From: Gammaproteobacteria bacterium | GTDB lineage: Bacteria; Pseudomonadota; Gammaproteobacteria; Burkholderiales; Nitrosomonadaceae | Length of the DNA: 64,000 nucleotides | Assembly: GCA_015709635.1 (NCBI GenBank) | Contig: CP054180.1 | Coordinates: 558,001-622,000 of the forward strand | Direction of reading: 5' to 3' | Shown here: piece after piece, positions 16,898 to 24,908 of the stretch | Position numbering within the stretch: the stretch's first letter is position 1 | Layout of the letters: every line of letters begins with the position of its first letter | The notes under the pieces: model-generated | Databases searched by the model: none | The model's input: only the letters and a program-made list of their open reading frames with translations | Told to the model about the DNA's origin: nothing | Program-made: the position numbers and the translations under genes

Positions 16898-18313
16898 TTA
16901 GAGCTTGTATGCCTTGATGTAATCCTCTATGTAACTGAATTCCTCATACGTGATTTTTCTGCGGCGCATGAGCCGCAGTGCGATACGGCGAATCTTCTGA
17001 AGATGGGCGCTGAGCAGCGTCGAATTCGATGAATCCCCGACAATTTGTACGCGACCCTGAATCAGATCGATGGTCGTCAAAAACCGCTGTACACGGTAAT
17101 TCCGGAAGAACTCGATCAACATGGCGTAAGCAGCATAAATGACCGAGAAATAAGCACCAATCCCTGTCAGCATGGCCATATCCAGAAAAAATGGCGGGTT
17201 ATGGGAAAAGAAGCGGCGGGCGCCATCGTGAATGGGATAAAACAAATCTTTCGAGGGGTCGTTATCGATGACACGCGCTAGATTGAGCGGTACATCCCAG
17301 AGGAGATCCTGGATGTGTTCGGTAATTTTCTTGGTTATTTCGTAAGCCTCGGATTCTCCCAGTGCAGTTGACGCCACCAGCACGGTATGGGTGCCAATGG
17401 TTTGAATTTCATTCTGAACATTCGGATATATTGCGGGCGGAATGGCCAAGGATTCAAGGTATGGGAAGAGCGTCTTTAAGCTCTCGGTTTTCGCAATCGG
17501 TAATAACTGGAACTCACTGTTCTGTTGCAAAAGGGATTTTAGGACTTCGGTATGGAGTCCCGCCAGAAATAAAGCAACATCGAATTCCCCCTTGATGAGT
17601 GCTTGTGCGGCTTGCTCGAAATCCAACGTATGGCCTTCGCGGTCAACATTCAGACCGAAATGTTCCACGACCAGTTGACCCACGAAATGGGTCGAGCTGC
17701 CATCTCCGCCAAGGTAGATTTTTGTGCCGGGCGGTATCTGTTGCAGATCGCTGAGTCCCAGTTTTGAGCGTGCGACCACATGGAGTGGAGACTTGTACAA
17801 GCTCATCAGTACACGCATTTTGGTACCGGCTCCAACATCCTTGATCTTTGCTGATATATGTTGCGCAGTCGATGAACACAGTATGGAAGCAGCTGAATTC
17901 CCGGAAAATCCATCTTCGGCGAAGCCGAGATGAGCTACACCGGCATTGATCTGCGCATTGGTATCAAGACCGCCGCAAGATGGCCGCAGCGTAAAGTCCG
18001 GAACGATATTGAGATGAAGCAATTGCTCGATAGGTTCTGGCGCGTTGAGAATCGATCGGATTCGAGGTGCGATATAAGCCGTAGTACTTCCTGCAGGTCC
18101 TGTGAGGAAAACATACTGCGTGTGAGTGCGATTGACAAGAAAGATCACGATCGTAGTGACAGGTATGAGCAGCACAAAAATCAACACAAAACTTGCAACA
18201 CTCAGAAGCGGACGGTGAAAAAGTGTCATATGCCGCAGTTTGTTGATACGACGATCGAATGGTTTAACATACCGATACAACTTGGTAAATTCTTCCGGAA
18301 AATCGTCGCTCAT
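16898..18313 (-). CDS. Membrane-anchored TAXI-family solute-binding protein
   Basis: A 471-residue TAXI-type receptor, the binding-protein class of TRAP transporters. Signature stretches are FLTGPAGSTTAYIAPRI (~residue 70) and YLGGDGSSTHFVGQLV. A helix at ~35-58 (LLSVASFVLIFVLLIPVTTIVIFLV) anchors it, and a second near ~385-410 follows the binding domain, with a ~60-residue cytoplasmic tail. No TRAP permease is next to it, so it may be a sensor or use a distant permease. A small gene ends two bases upstream, and this gene's GGGAGGAG ribosome site lies within that gene's last codons. Confidence 0.85.
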   Translation of the reverse strand: MSDDFPEEFTKLYRYVKPFDRRINKLRHMTLFHRPLLSVASFVLIFVLLIPVTTIVIFLVNRTHTQYVFLTGPAGSTTAYIAPRIRSILNAPEPIEQLLHLNIVPDFTLRPSCGGLDTNAQINAGVAHLGFAEDGFSGNSAASILCSSTAQHISAKIKDVGAGTKMRVLMSLYKSPLHVVARSKLGLSDLQQIPPGTKIYLGGDGSSTHFVGQLVVEHFGLNVDREGHTLDFEQAAQALIKGEFDVALFLAGLHTEVLKSLLQQNSEFQLLPIAKTESLKTLFPYLESLAIPPAIYPNVQNEIQTIGTHTVLVASTALGESEAYEITKKITEHIQDLLWDVPLNLARVIDNDPSKDLFYPIHDGARRFFSHNPPFFLDMAMLTGIGAYFSVIYAAYAMLIEFFRNYRVQRFLTTIDLIQGRVQIVGDSSNSTLLSAHLQKIRRIALRLMRRRKITYEEFSYIEDYIKAYKL

Positions 18314-18314
18314 A

Positions 18315-18518
18315 CTATTCTCCTCCCATCAGCGTTTCAGTTTCTCCATCATCGAAATCCGATGATCCCGGAATTTTCGGATGAGCGAGAACATCGCCTA
18401 TCAACATCGACAGTTCGATCATGCGGTTCGCCTGCATGACGTCGCGCGTGTCGATGGTTTTGTCCTGGATAACTTGATCCGGATGGCGGTCAAGGATTGA
18501 AGGTATCGTAGCGTGCAT
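18315..18518 (-). CDS. Small hypothetical protein coupled to the TAXI gene
   Basis: A 67-residue soluble protein with no recognised domain. Its last codons (MGGE, then TAG) form the GGGAGGAG ribosome site of the TAXI gene, so the two are probably co-transcribed and coupled. It is polar, with an acidic C-terminus. The tight junction is the main reason to believe in it. Confidence 0.5.
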   Translation of the reverse strand: MHATIPSILDRHPDQVIQDKTIDTRDVMQANRMIELSMLIGDVLAHPKIPGSSDFDDGETETLMGGE

Positions 18519-18677
18519 GTCGTCTCCGGTGGATCGGTTTGCGGGATTTTACTATAGCGGGGAATTTTTATACCGCTGCGTGAGCGATTGACCGGTTCCG
18601 GCATCGTTCTCCGCACTCTCACAAAACCTTCACATTTGCCGTGCTAGACTTTGCCCGTATCTTCCTGATGTTAGTCA

Positions 18678-18709
18678 ATCAACGTTCTCTTGAACGTTGA
18701 TTTTTTTTG
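18678..18709 (+). terminator. Strong terminator with no gene in front of it
   Basis: AATCAACGTTC at 18678-18688 pairs perfectly with GAACGTTGATT at 18693-18703 around a TCTT loop, followed by T's to 18709. On the + strand no coding gene precedes it, since the neighbour at 18518 runs the other way. It may end an unannotated small RNA or a short leader transcript. Confidence 0.75.
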
Positions 18710-18836
18710 ACTGTACGCGCCGTTTCTGCCTCTGCCGCCTCGATTCCGCCGCTTCACGATCCCGCAAAAAGATTCATCTGCCGGACATAAAAATTCGGTA
18801 TGCTACCCGCTGGTGATATCGGATCGGGTTATTGGT

Positions 18837-20192
18837 ATGGATTCTTCTACGGCACAAACTTCTGTCACGGCTGAGCTGCGCGCGCTGGCACAGGAAAAAT
18901 TACTGAGCATTCCGGATTATGCGGAGCGGCAGGATCTGCATGCGGAATTGAACGCGGTGGCGTACGAATTACTGGCGCCGCCGTTCGAGTTGTCGCATTT
19001 GGTTTTATTATCGGAACGCGATCGCGTCGACCAGGAGCGTCAATTGGTGGGTGAATTGTGCACGCGTTACGGCATTACACCGCCGAACGCGCATGAAAAT
19101 GATTTCAGCGCCGATTGCGGTGAGTTCCGCCTGCGCTGGGAGCGGCATACCGAATATTCGACATACACGATATATCGCGCCAAGCCGTTTGATACGCCTT
19201 TCGAGCATCCTCCGATTGCATACGTGCCGCAGGATTGGCTGGCGCGCTTGCCGGGCGAATTGCTGGTGGCGACGCATATTGCATTGGAAGACCGTGCGCG
19301 CGCCAAGCGCAGTTTGCATGAACTGGTGACGCTGTTTGCTTCCGGCACGGTGATTGGTTCCAAGGTGGCGGGTGGCGCAGCCAGTGTGTGGAGCGATAAT
19401 CAGATTCACGCCGATAATTTCGGCCGCATTCTGATTCATGACGAGAATCTGCGCAGCCGTCAGGTCGGCCGGCTGGTGCAGCGTTTGCTGGAGATCGAAA
19501 CGTACCGCATGCTGGCGATGCTGCCGCTGCCGATCACGCGCAAAATCATACCGCAACTGGCGCGCGCCGATCAGCGCCTGGCGGAATTGACCGCGAACAA
19601 TGTGCGGCTAACCTGCATCGAAGATGAACAACGCTTGCTCAATGAATTGACACAACTGGCGGCGGAAACCGAGCGTTTGTCCGCGCTGACCAGTCATCGC
19701 TTCAACGCTTCCAGGGCCTATTACGATATCGTGAAATTGCGCATTACCGAGTTGCGCGAAGAGCGTATCGAAGGGCTGCAGATGCTGCAGGAATTCATGA
19801 TCCAGCGGCTATCGTCGGCGATGGGGACTTGCGAACTGGTGCATACCAAACTGGAGACGTTGTCGACCCGTTTGGGGCGAGCGTCGGCGTTATTGCGCAC
19901 GCGCGTCGATTTGTCGATGGAAGGACAAATCCGCGACTTGCTGAAATCCATGGACAACCGCGCCCACGTGCAACTGCGCATGCAGGAAACGGTGGAAGGT
20001 TTGTCTGTGGTGGTATTGAGCTACTATCTGCTGGGCATCGTCGGTTACGGACTCAAAGCGTTGAAAGCGGCCGGGCAGGATATCAACGTCGAACTGCTGA
20101 CCGGCATTGCAATTCCTTTTGTCGTGATCGCGGTCTATTTGGTCGTGCGCGGTGTGCGTTCGGTGATCAGTAAATTGCACCGAGAAAAGTGA
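18837..20192 (+). CDS. DUF3422 membrane-anchored protein
   Basis: A 451-residue DUF3422 protein of unknown function, widespread in proteobacteria. Typical stretches are LHAELNAVAYELLAPPFELS and the RxERHTEYSTYTIY region. Residues ~240-380 are largely helical and probably coiled coil. Two hydrophobic segments near the C-terminus (~390-412 and ~422-442) should anchor it in the inner membrane with the bulk in the cytoplasm. I use the ATG at 18837; a GTG at 18813 is in frame but without a clear ribosome site. Confidence 0.87.
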   Translation: MDSSTAQTSVTAELRALAQEKLLSIPDYAERQDLHAELNAVAYELLAPPFELSHLVLLSERDRVDQERQLVGELCTRYGITPPNAHENDFSADCGEFRLRWERHTEYSTYTIYRAKPFDTPFEHPPIAYVPQDWLARLPGELLVATHIALEDRARAKRSLHELVTLFASGTVIGSKVAGGAASVWSDNQIHADNFGRILIHDENLRSRQVGRLVQRLLEIETYRMLAMLPLPITRKIIPQLARADQRLAELTANNVRLTCIEDEQRLLNELTQLAAETERLSALTSHRFNASRAYYDIVKLRITELREERIEGLQMLQEFMIQRLSSAMGTCELVHTKLETLSTRLGRASALLRTRVDLSMEGQIRDLLKSMDNRAHVQLRMQETVEGLSVVVLSYYLLGIVGYGLKALKAAGQDINVELLTGIAIPFVVIAVYLVVRGVRSVISKLHREK

Positions 20193-20212
20193 GCGGCGCG
20201 AATTCGTTCGAT

Positions 20213-20359
20213 CCTAAGGAAGCTCTAAAAAATACTGTGCTCGGTCATGCTTGTTGAAATCAGATTCAAAATGCTCATTTACACCTCGTAAACTGCGCTT
20301 TTTCCTCTGATTCCGCCTTACCTGACCGTTGCGCACTACATTTTTATGAGCTTCCCTAA
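20213..20359. repeat. Dispersed inverted-end repeat, copy A
   Basis: A ~147-base element starting CTAAGGAAGCTCTAAAAAAT and ending with the near complement ATTTTTATGAGCTTCCCTAA. Its core holds CTCATTTACACCTCGTAAAC next to TGCGC. The same design occurs at 62137-62279 (inverted) and 62276-62423. The stop codon of the serine dehydratase gene (20356-20358) lies inside its right end. It codes for nothing visible, so it is MITE-like. Confidence 0.82.
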
Positions 20360-21735
20360 CATTCGGTAATGCTGACCGCCAATCCGCCGAGCGACGTTTC
20401 CTTGTATTTCACCGACATTTCCAATCCGGTTTGTTTCATCGCCGCGATGCAGTTATCCAGTGACATGAAATGCTGGCCATCGCCGCGGATCGCCAATGAT
20501 GCCGCAGTGTAAGCCTTGATCGCGCCAAAGCCGTTGCGTTCGATGCACGGCACCTGCACCAGGCTGCCGACCGGATCGCAGGTCATGCCCAGATGATGCT
20601 CCAATGCAATTTCAGCGGCATTTTCGATTTGCGACGTGGTGCCACCCTTGATCGCGCATAAGCCCGCTGCCGCCATCGCGGAAGCTGATCCTACCTCGCC
20701 TTGGCAGCCTACCTCGGCACCGGAAATCGAACTGTTGTGCTTGATCAGACCGCCGATCGCACCTGCTACCAACAGGAAATCGCGTACTTGTTCCAATGTG
20801 GCGCCTTCGTGCTTGACCGCATAATAGATCACCGCCGGGATGACGCCCGCCGCGCCGTTGGTCGGTGCGGTGACCACCATGTGACCGGCGGCGTTTTCTT
20901 CATTGACCGCCATGGCGTAAGCGCACAGCCAGTCGTTCAAGTTGGCTTTTTGCGGATTGTTTTGTAACTGCAGAAACAAGGAGTGCGAGCGGCGTTTAAT
21001 GTTAAGCCCGCCAGGTAATCGGCCCTCCGCCACCAAACCTTTCTCCAGACAGGTGCGCATTGCATCCCAGATGGCATCCAGGCCGTCGTTCAATGCTTTT
21101 TCACCGATGCGCTCGAGCTCGTTGCTGCGTTTCATGGCGGCAACCGATAACCCGCTGTCGGCGGACATTTTCATCATTTGATTGGCGCAATCGAATGGGA
21201 AGCCGCAGGAACTGGTCGCTTCCATTTTGATCGGTGCAACGATCTGGCCGATTTCCGACAATGTGGAGATGAATCCGCCGCCGATCGAGAAGTAGGTTTC
21301 CGTCAGCAATGTTTTACCGGTTTCGTCCAGTAATTGAAAAATCATACCGTTGGGATGCTCCGGCAGCGGATCTCCGCGATCGAATATGATGTCCTCGGGA
21401 GGATTGAAGTGAACGGTGATCGATTCGCTGATCTGCAGTGTTTGCTGTTGCCAAAGCCTTTGAAACAGCTCATTGACATCCAGTTTTGCCAGTCCTTGCG
21501 GGGTGTATTCGTGCATGCCCAGAGTCACCGCGCGGTCCGTGGCGTGCCCTTTACCGGTAAACGCCAGTGATCCGCGTAACGTACAGCGCACTTGCAGGAA
21601 AAACGGAATAGGATGGCTGGTGACAAAAGCCTGGATGCGGCCGCGAAAATCCTTGGCGGCAACCATGGGACCCATGGTGTGCGAACTGGATGGACCGATG
21701 CCGATTTTGAAAAGATCAAGAACACTGATAAACAT
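20356..21735 (-). CDS. sdaA: L-serine dehydratase, iron-sulfur type, single chain
   Basis: A 459-residue cytoplasmic L-serine ammonia-lyase that turns serine into pyruvate and ammonia with a [4Fe-4S] cluster. SSHTMGPM near residue 16 and TAPTNGAAGVIPAV are family signatures. Cluster Cys candidates are in SSCGFPFDC, GCQGEVGSASAMAAAGLC and MTCDPVGSLVQVPC. Alpha and beta parts are fused, as in E. coli SdaA. The stop codon TAG comes from the terminal repeat of an inserted dispersed element, so the native C-terminus may have been slightly altered. Confidence 0.94.
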   Translation of the reverse strand: MFISVLDLFKIGIGPSSSHTMGPMVAAKDFRGRIQAFVTSHPIPFFLQVRCTLRGSLAFTGKGHATDRAVTLGMHEYTPQGLAKLDVNELFQRLWQQQTLQISESITVHFNPPEDIIFDRGDPLPEHPNGMIFQLLDETGKTLLTETYFSIGGGFISTLSEIGQIVAPIKMEATSSCGFPFDCANQMMKMSADSGLSVAAMKRSNELERIGEKALNDGLDAIWDAMRTCLEKGLVAEGRLPGGLNIKRRSHSLFLQLQNNPQKANLNDWLCAYAMAVNEENAAGHMVVTAPTNGAAGVIPAVIYYAVKHEGATLEQVRDFLLVAGAIGGLIKHNSSISGAEVGCQGEVGSASAMAAAGLCAIKGGTTSQIENAAEIALEHHLGMTCDPVGSLVQVPCIERNGFGAIKAYTAASLAIRGDGQHFMSLDNCIAAMKQTGLEMSVKYKETSLGGLAVSITEC

Positions 21736-21948
21736 TAAATTGCCTGTGAAAAAAACGAAATTGTTAGAGAGTCAGAGTGATATTTCCGTGGAATACATGC
21801 GCATTGAAACCAAGTGCGCAGCTAGTATGCTATATGTTTTGCGCTGACTCAATACATTTCTGTCGCAAAAAAGATAGGGCTGTGTGCCGGCATTTTACAC
21901 ACCGTGCCAATTGCCAATTATCTTGCATTTTATAAAGAGATCTGTATA

Positions 21949-21967
21949 ATTAAGAATCATTCTCATT
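21949..21967. promoter_or_regulatory. Fur-box-like operator upstream of bfd
   Basis: AGAATCATTCT is a perfect palindrome inside ATTAAGAATCATTCTCATT, close to the Fur consensus GATAATGATAATCATTATC. It lies 55 bases before the bfd ATG and would allow iron-dependent repression. Confidence 0.7.
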
Positions 21968-22021
21968 CCTAATGATCATTTGATCATTACTTATTTAAAT
22001 ATAGATCGCAAGGTATTCACG

Positions 22022-22246
22022 ATGTATGTATGTATCTGCAAAGGAGTAACCGAGAACGCGCTGCGCGAAGCAATCTACCAGGGTGCGGGCCGGATGAGGG
22101 ATTTAAAGGCCAGTTTGGGTGTGACGGAACAATGCGGCCTTTGCGCGTGCCATGCAAAAGAGGTTCTGGATCAGACATTGATGCAGAAATCTCAGTTGCA
22201 GAATTTTGTTGCTCAATCGACCTGTGTGTGCGAAACGGCAATTTGA
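22022..22246 (+). CDS. bfd: Bacterioferritin-associated ferredoxin
   Basis: A 74-residue [2Fe-2S] protein of the BFD/Fer2_BFD family, which passes electrons to bacterioferritin to free stored iron. Cluster Cys pattern is visible: MYVCICKGV at the N-terminus and EQCGLCACHAKEV about 30 residues later. The ATG at 22022 is used because Cys-x-Cys at residues 4-6 fits known Bfd; an upstream ATT-type extension is not needed. A Fur-like site precedes it, and a terminator follows. Confidence 0.9.
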   Translation: MYVCICKGVTENALREAIYQGAGRMRDLKASLGVTEQCGLCACHAKEVLDQTLMQKSQLQNFVAQSTCVCETAI

Positions 22247-22302
22247 GGCAGGCCCCCAGGATAGTTTTAGTGCATCAAAAGCTTTTCAGCTCGTTGAGAT
22301 CT

Positions 22303-22333
22303 CGCCGGCATTTGCCGGCGTTAAATATTTTTA
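22303..22333 (+). terminator. Likely terminator after bfd
   Basis: CGCCGGC and GCCGGCG form a GC-rich hairpin around ATTT, then TTAAATATTTTT. It lies 57 bases after the bfd stop. Confidence 0.6.
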
Positions 22334-22410
22334 GTGCCTTGTTTTCACATTTAAAAAATAAAAAATAATTACTTACCCCGGATTGGCTGCAAAAATAATT
22401 TTGCACTCCC

Positions 22411-22429
22411 TAATGATATGATTATTCGT
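22411..22429. promoter_or_regulatory. Weak Fur-like site overlapping the receptor start
   Basis: TAATGATATGATTATTCGT resembles half of a Fur box and covers the ATG at 22418. It is a weaker match than the sites at 21949 and 24852. Confidence 0.3.
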
Positions 22430-24808
22430 AGATTGGCTGGATACATCTGTTTTTATGCAATATTATTCAGTTTGTCTCTAGCGGCGGTTCTTCTACCTAA
22501 ACCTGGCGCTGCACAATCAGTAAACACTTCAACGGCTGTGCGAACCTACAACATTCCCGCCGGTTATCTGCACGATGCTCTTATCCAGTTTTCGCAACAG
22601 GCCGGGATAAAGCTTGCCTTGGATTCTGCGTTGTTGCAAGGGAAAGTCACGCATGGTTTGGCGGGTGATTTTGAAACAAAAGCAGCACTTGATCAATTGC
22701 TTGCCGGCTCAGGCCTGCAAGTGACGCAGCGCGATGATGGTTTTGCCATCGGCGCGATACCCTCTGCTTCTCCTGAACCGGCCGCTACCACATTGCCGAC
22801 AGTACAAGTCACAGCCAACAACACCAATCGCTATGCGGCGGTGAGTACCAGCACAGCGACCAAAACCAATACGTTATTGCGCGATGTACCGCAAGCCATT
22901 TCGGTTATAACTGATGAATTGATTAAAGATCAATCAATCCGGAGTATTGGCGATGCGGTCCGATATGTCCCCGGTGTTGGCGTCTCGCAGGGTGAAGGTA
23001 ATCGTGATGCACTTATATTTCGCGGTAATCGTTCAACTGGTGATTTTTTTATGGATGGTATTAGAGACGATGCCGAATTCTACCGGGATCTTTATAACAT
23101 TGATCGCATTGAAGTACTTAAAGGTGCCAATGGCATGATTTTTGGTCGCGGTGGCTCCGGTGGTGTTGTCAATCGCGTCTCGAAGCAGGCCAATTGGGAT
23201 CCAGTACGGGAATTTACTTTTCAGGGCGGTTCATTTAGTCAAAGAAGAATAACGGCCGACGTCGGTTATGTGATTAACGATATGGCTGCGGTTCGTTTAA
23301 ATGGCTTGTACGAGGGTTCTGACAGTTATCGTGATGGCGTAAGTATGGATCGGCTTGGTATTTCACCAACTGTAACAATCAAACCGACCCATCGTACTAA
23401 GGTTGTCGCAAACATGGAGCGTTTTCACGATGATCGTACAGCGGATCGAGGAATTCCTTCATTTATGGGGCGACCCGTTAGCGTGGATAGATCCCAGTTC
23501 TTTGGCGACCCCAAACGCAGCCACACACATATTGATGTACTGTCGTTCAATTCGATGATTGAACATAAATTTGATTCCGGTTTTACACTACAAAACCGTA
23601 CGAATTATGCGACGTATGATAAGTTCTATCAAAACATATTTGCAAGCAGTCAGGTTATTCCCGGAGCGGAATTGCTGACGCTGGGCGCATATAACAATGC
23701 AACAACGCGCGAAAATGTTTTTAATCAGACAAATTTGCTGTATTCCTTAAACACTGGATCGATTTCACATACGCTGATGGCCGGTATTGAGGTTGGCCGT
23801 CAGGAAACCCATAATAGGCGGCAAAACGGTTTTTTTAATAATGATCAAGCACAAGTTAATTTATTGGTGCCATTAAATAATCCGATAACAAATGCGCCAG
23901 TCAGTTATGTGACTAGAGACACGGATGCATACAATCGAAGTGTTGTAAACGTTACATCGTTATACATTCAGGATCAGATAGAGTTGCTGCCTCAACTACA
24001 ATTAATCGCGGGAGTTCGCTACGATATATTTCAGGTGGATTTTCAACAAAGAAATGCAGAAAAAGCTCACCTGAAAACCAATGACGGACTGATTGCGCCA
24101 CGTTTTGGTGTTATTTATAAACCTATCGCGCCTGTTTCGTTTTATGCAAGTTATAGCCAAGCCTATGTTCCGCGTGCGGGTGATCAACTGACGGGTATAA
24201 CCGTAACGACAGCCGTATTGAAGCCTGAAAAATTTACAACACTCGAGACTGGAATTAAATGGGATATTCGCCCAGATTTAGCGTTAACAGGTGCGGTATA
24301 CCAACTGGATCGAACCAATGCCATCACGGCTGATCCGAATGATCCTTCGCGAACTTTCTTAGCCAAAGGTCAGCGTACCGAAGGTGTTGAAGTAAGCCTA
24401 AATGGTCGGCTGACTCCGGAATGGAATGTGATGGGTGGCTATGCTTATCAAATTGGGGAATTTACCAGCGACATACAGGGGGTAGCAAAAAAAGGCGCGT
24501 CGGTAGCGGAGCTTCCCCATCATACTTTTTCAGTCTGGAATCGTTATGATTTTACGCCTCGAATAGGGGCGGCATTCGGTGTGATTTATCGTGGTGGCAT
24601 GTTTGCTGCTGCAGATAATACGGTCAAAATACCAGATTTCACACGGGTGGATGCAGCATTGTTTGCGCAGTTAATGCGTCAAGTTCGTGCTCAAATAAAT
24701 ATTGAAAATTTGTTTAATGTTAATTACTTCGCGTCGGTAAATAACAACAACAATATAACACCTGGATCACCCATTGCAGTCCGTGGCACTCTAGTCGTCA
24801 ATTTTTAG
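22418..24808 (+). CDS. TonB-dependent siderophore receptor with STN signalling domain
   Basis: A 796-residue outer-membrane receptor that imports an iron-siderophore using TonB energy. A signal peptide (~1-33, ending GAAQS) is followed by an STN domain (~45-112: IPAGYLHDALIQFSQQAG, LDQLLAGSGLQV), which in FecA/FpvA talks to an anti-sigma factor. The plug follows (~135-260: LRDVPQAISVITDELIKDQ, IEVLKGANGMIFGRG) and the barrel ends in Phe. No fecI/fecR-type pair lies beside it, so its sigma partner must be elsewhere. It resembles catecholate/ferrichrome-type TIGR01783 receptors; the ligand cannot be told. Confidence 0.92.
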   Translation: MIIRRLAGYICFYAILFSLSLAAVLLPKPGAAQSVNTSTAVRTYNIPAGYLHDALIQFSQQAGIKLALDSALLQGKVTHGLAGDFETKAALDQLLAGSGLQVTQRDDGFAIGAIPSASPEPAATTLPTVQVTANNTNRYAAVSTSTATKTNTLLRDVPQAISVITDELIKDQSIRSIGDAVRYVPGVGVSQGEGNRDALIFRGNRSTGDFFMDGIRDDAEFYRDLYNIDRIEVLKGANGMIFGRGGSGGVVNRVSKQANWDPVREFTFQGGSFSQRRITADVGYVINDMAAVRLNGLYEGSDSYRDGVSMDRLGISPTVTIKPTHRTKVVANMERFHDDRTADRGIPSFMGRPVSVDRSQFFGDPKRSHTHIDVLSFNSMIEHKFDSGFTLQNRTNYATYDKFYQNIFASSQVIPGAELLTLGAYNNATTRENVFNQTNLLYSLNTGSISHTLMAGIEVGRQETHNRRQNGFFNNDQAQVNLLVPLNNPITNAPVSYVTRDTDAYNRSVVNVTSLYIQDQIELLPQLQLIAGVRYDIFQVDFQQRNAEKAHLKTNDGLIAPRFGVIYKPIAPVSFYASYSQAYVPRAGDQLTGITVTTAVLKPEKFTTLETGIKWDIRPDLALTGAVYQLDRTNAITADPNDPSRTFLAKGQRTEGVEVSLNGRLTPEWNVMGGYAYQIGEFTSDIQGVAKKGASVAELPHHTFSVWNRYDFTPRIGAAFGVIYRGGMFAAADNTVKIPDFTRVDAALFAQLMRQVRAQINIENLFNVNYFASVNNNNNITPGSPIAVRGTLVVNF

Positions 24809-24851
24809 TAGTTCGTGAAAAAAATAGATTTATTTTAATTTATTTAAGAAA

Positions 24852-24872
24852 TGATAATCACTATCATTATCA
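24852..24872. promoter_or_regulatory. Strong Fur box before the two-halved exported protein gene
   Basis: GATAATCACTATCATTATC (24853-24871) is nearly the Fur consensus and ends 37 bases before the ATG. It is the best Fur match in the window. Confidence 0.82.
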
Positions 24873-24908
24873 GTTGTATTAACATTCTTTTAGAAGGAGT
24901 TTGTAATA

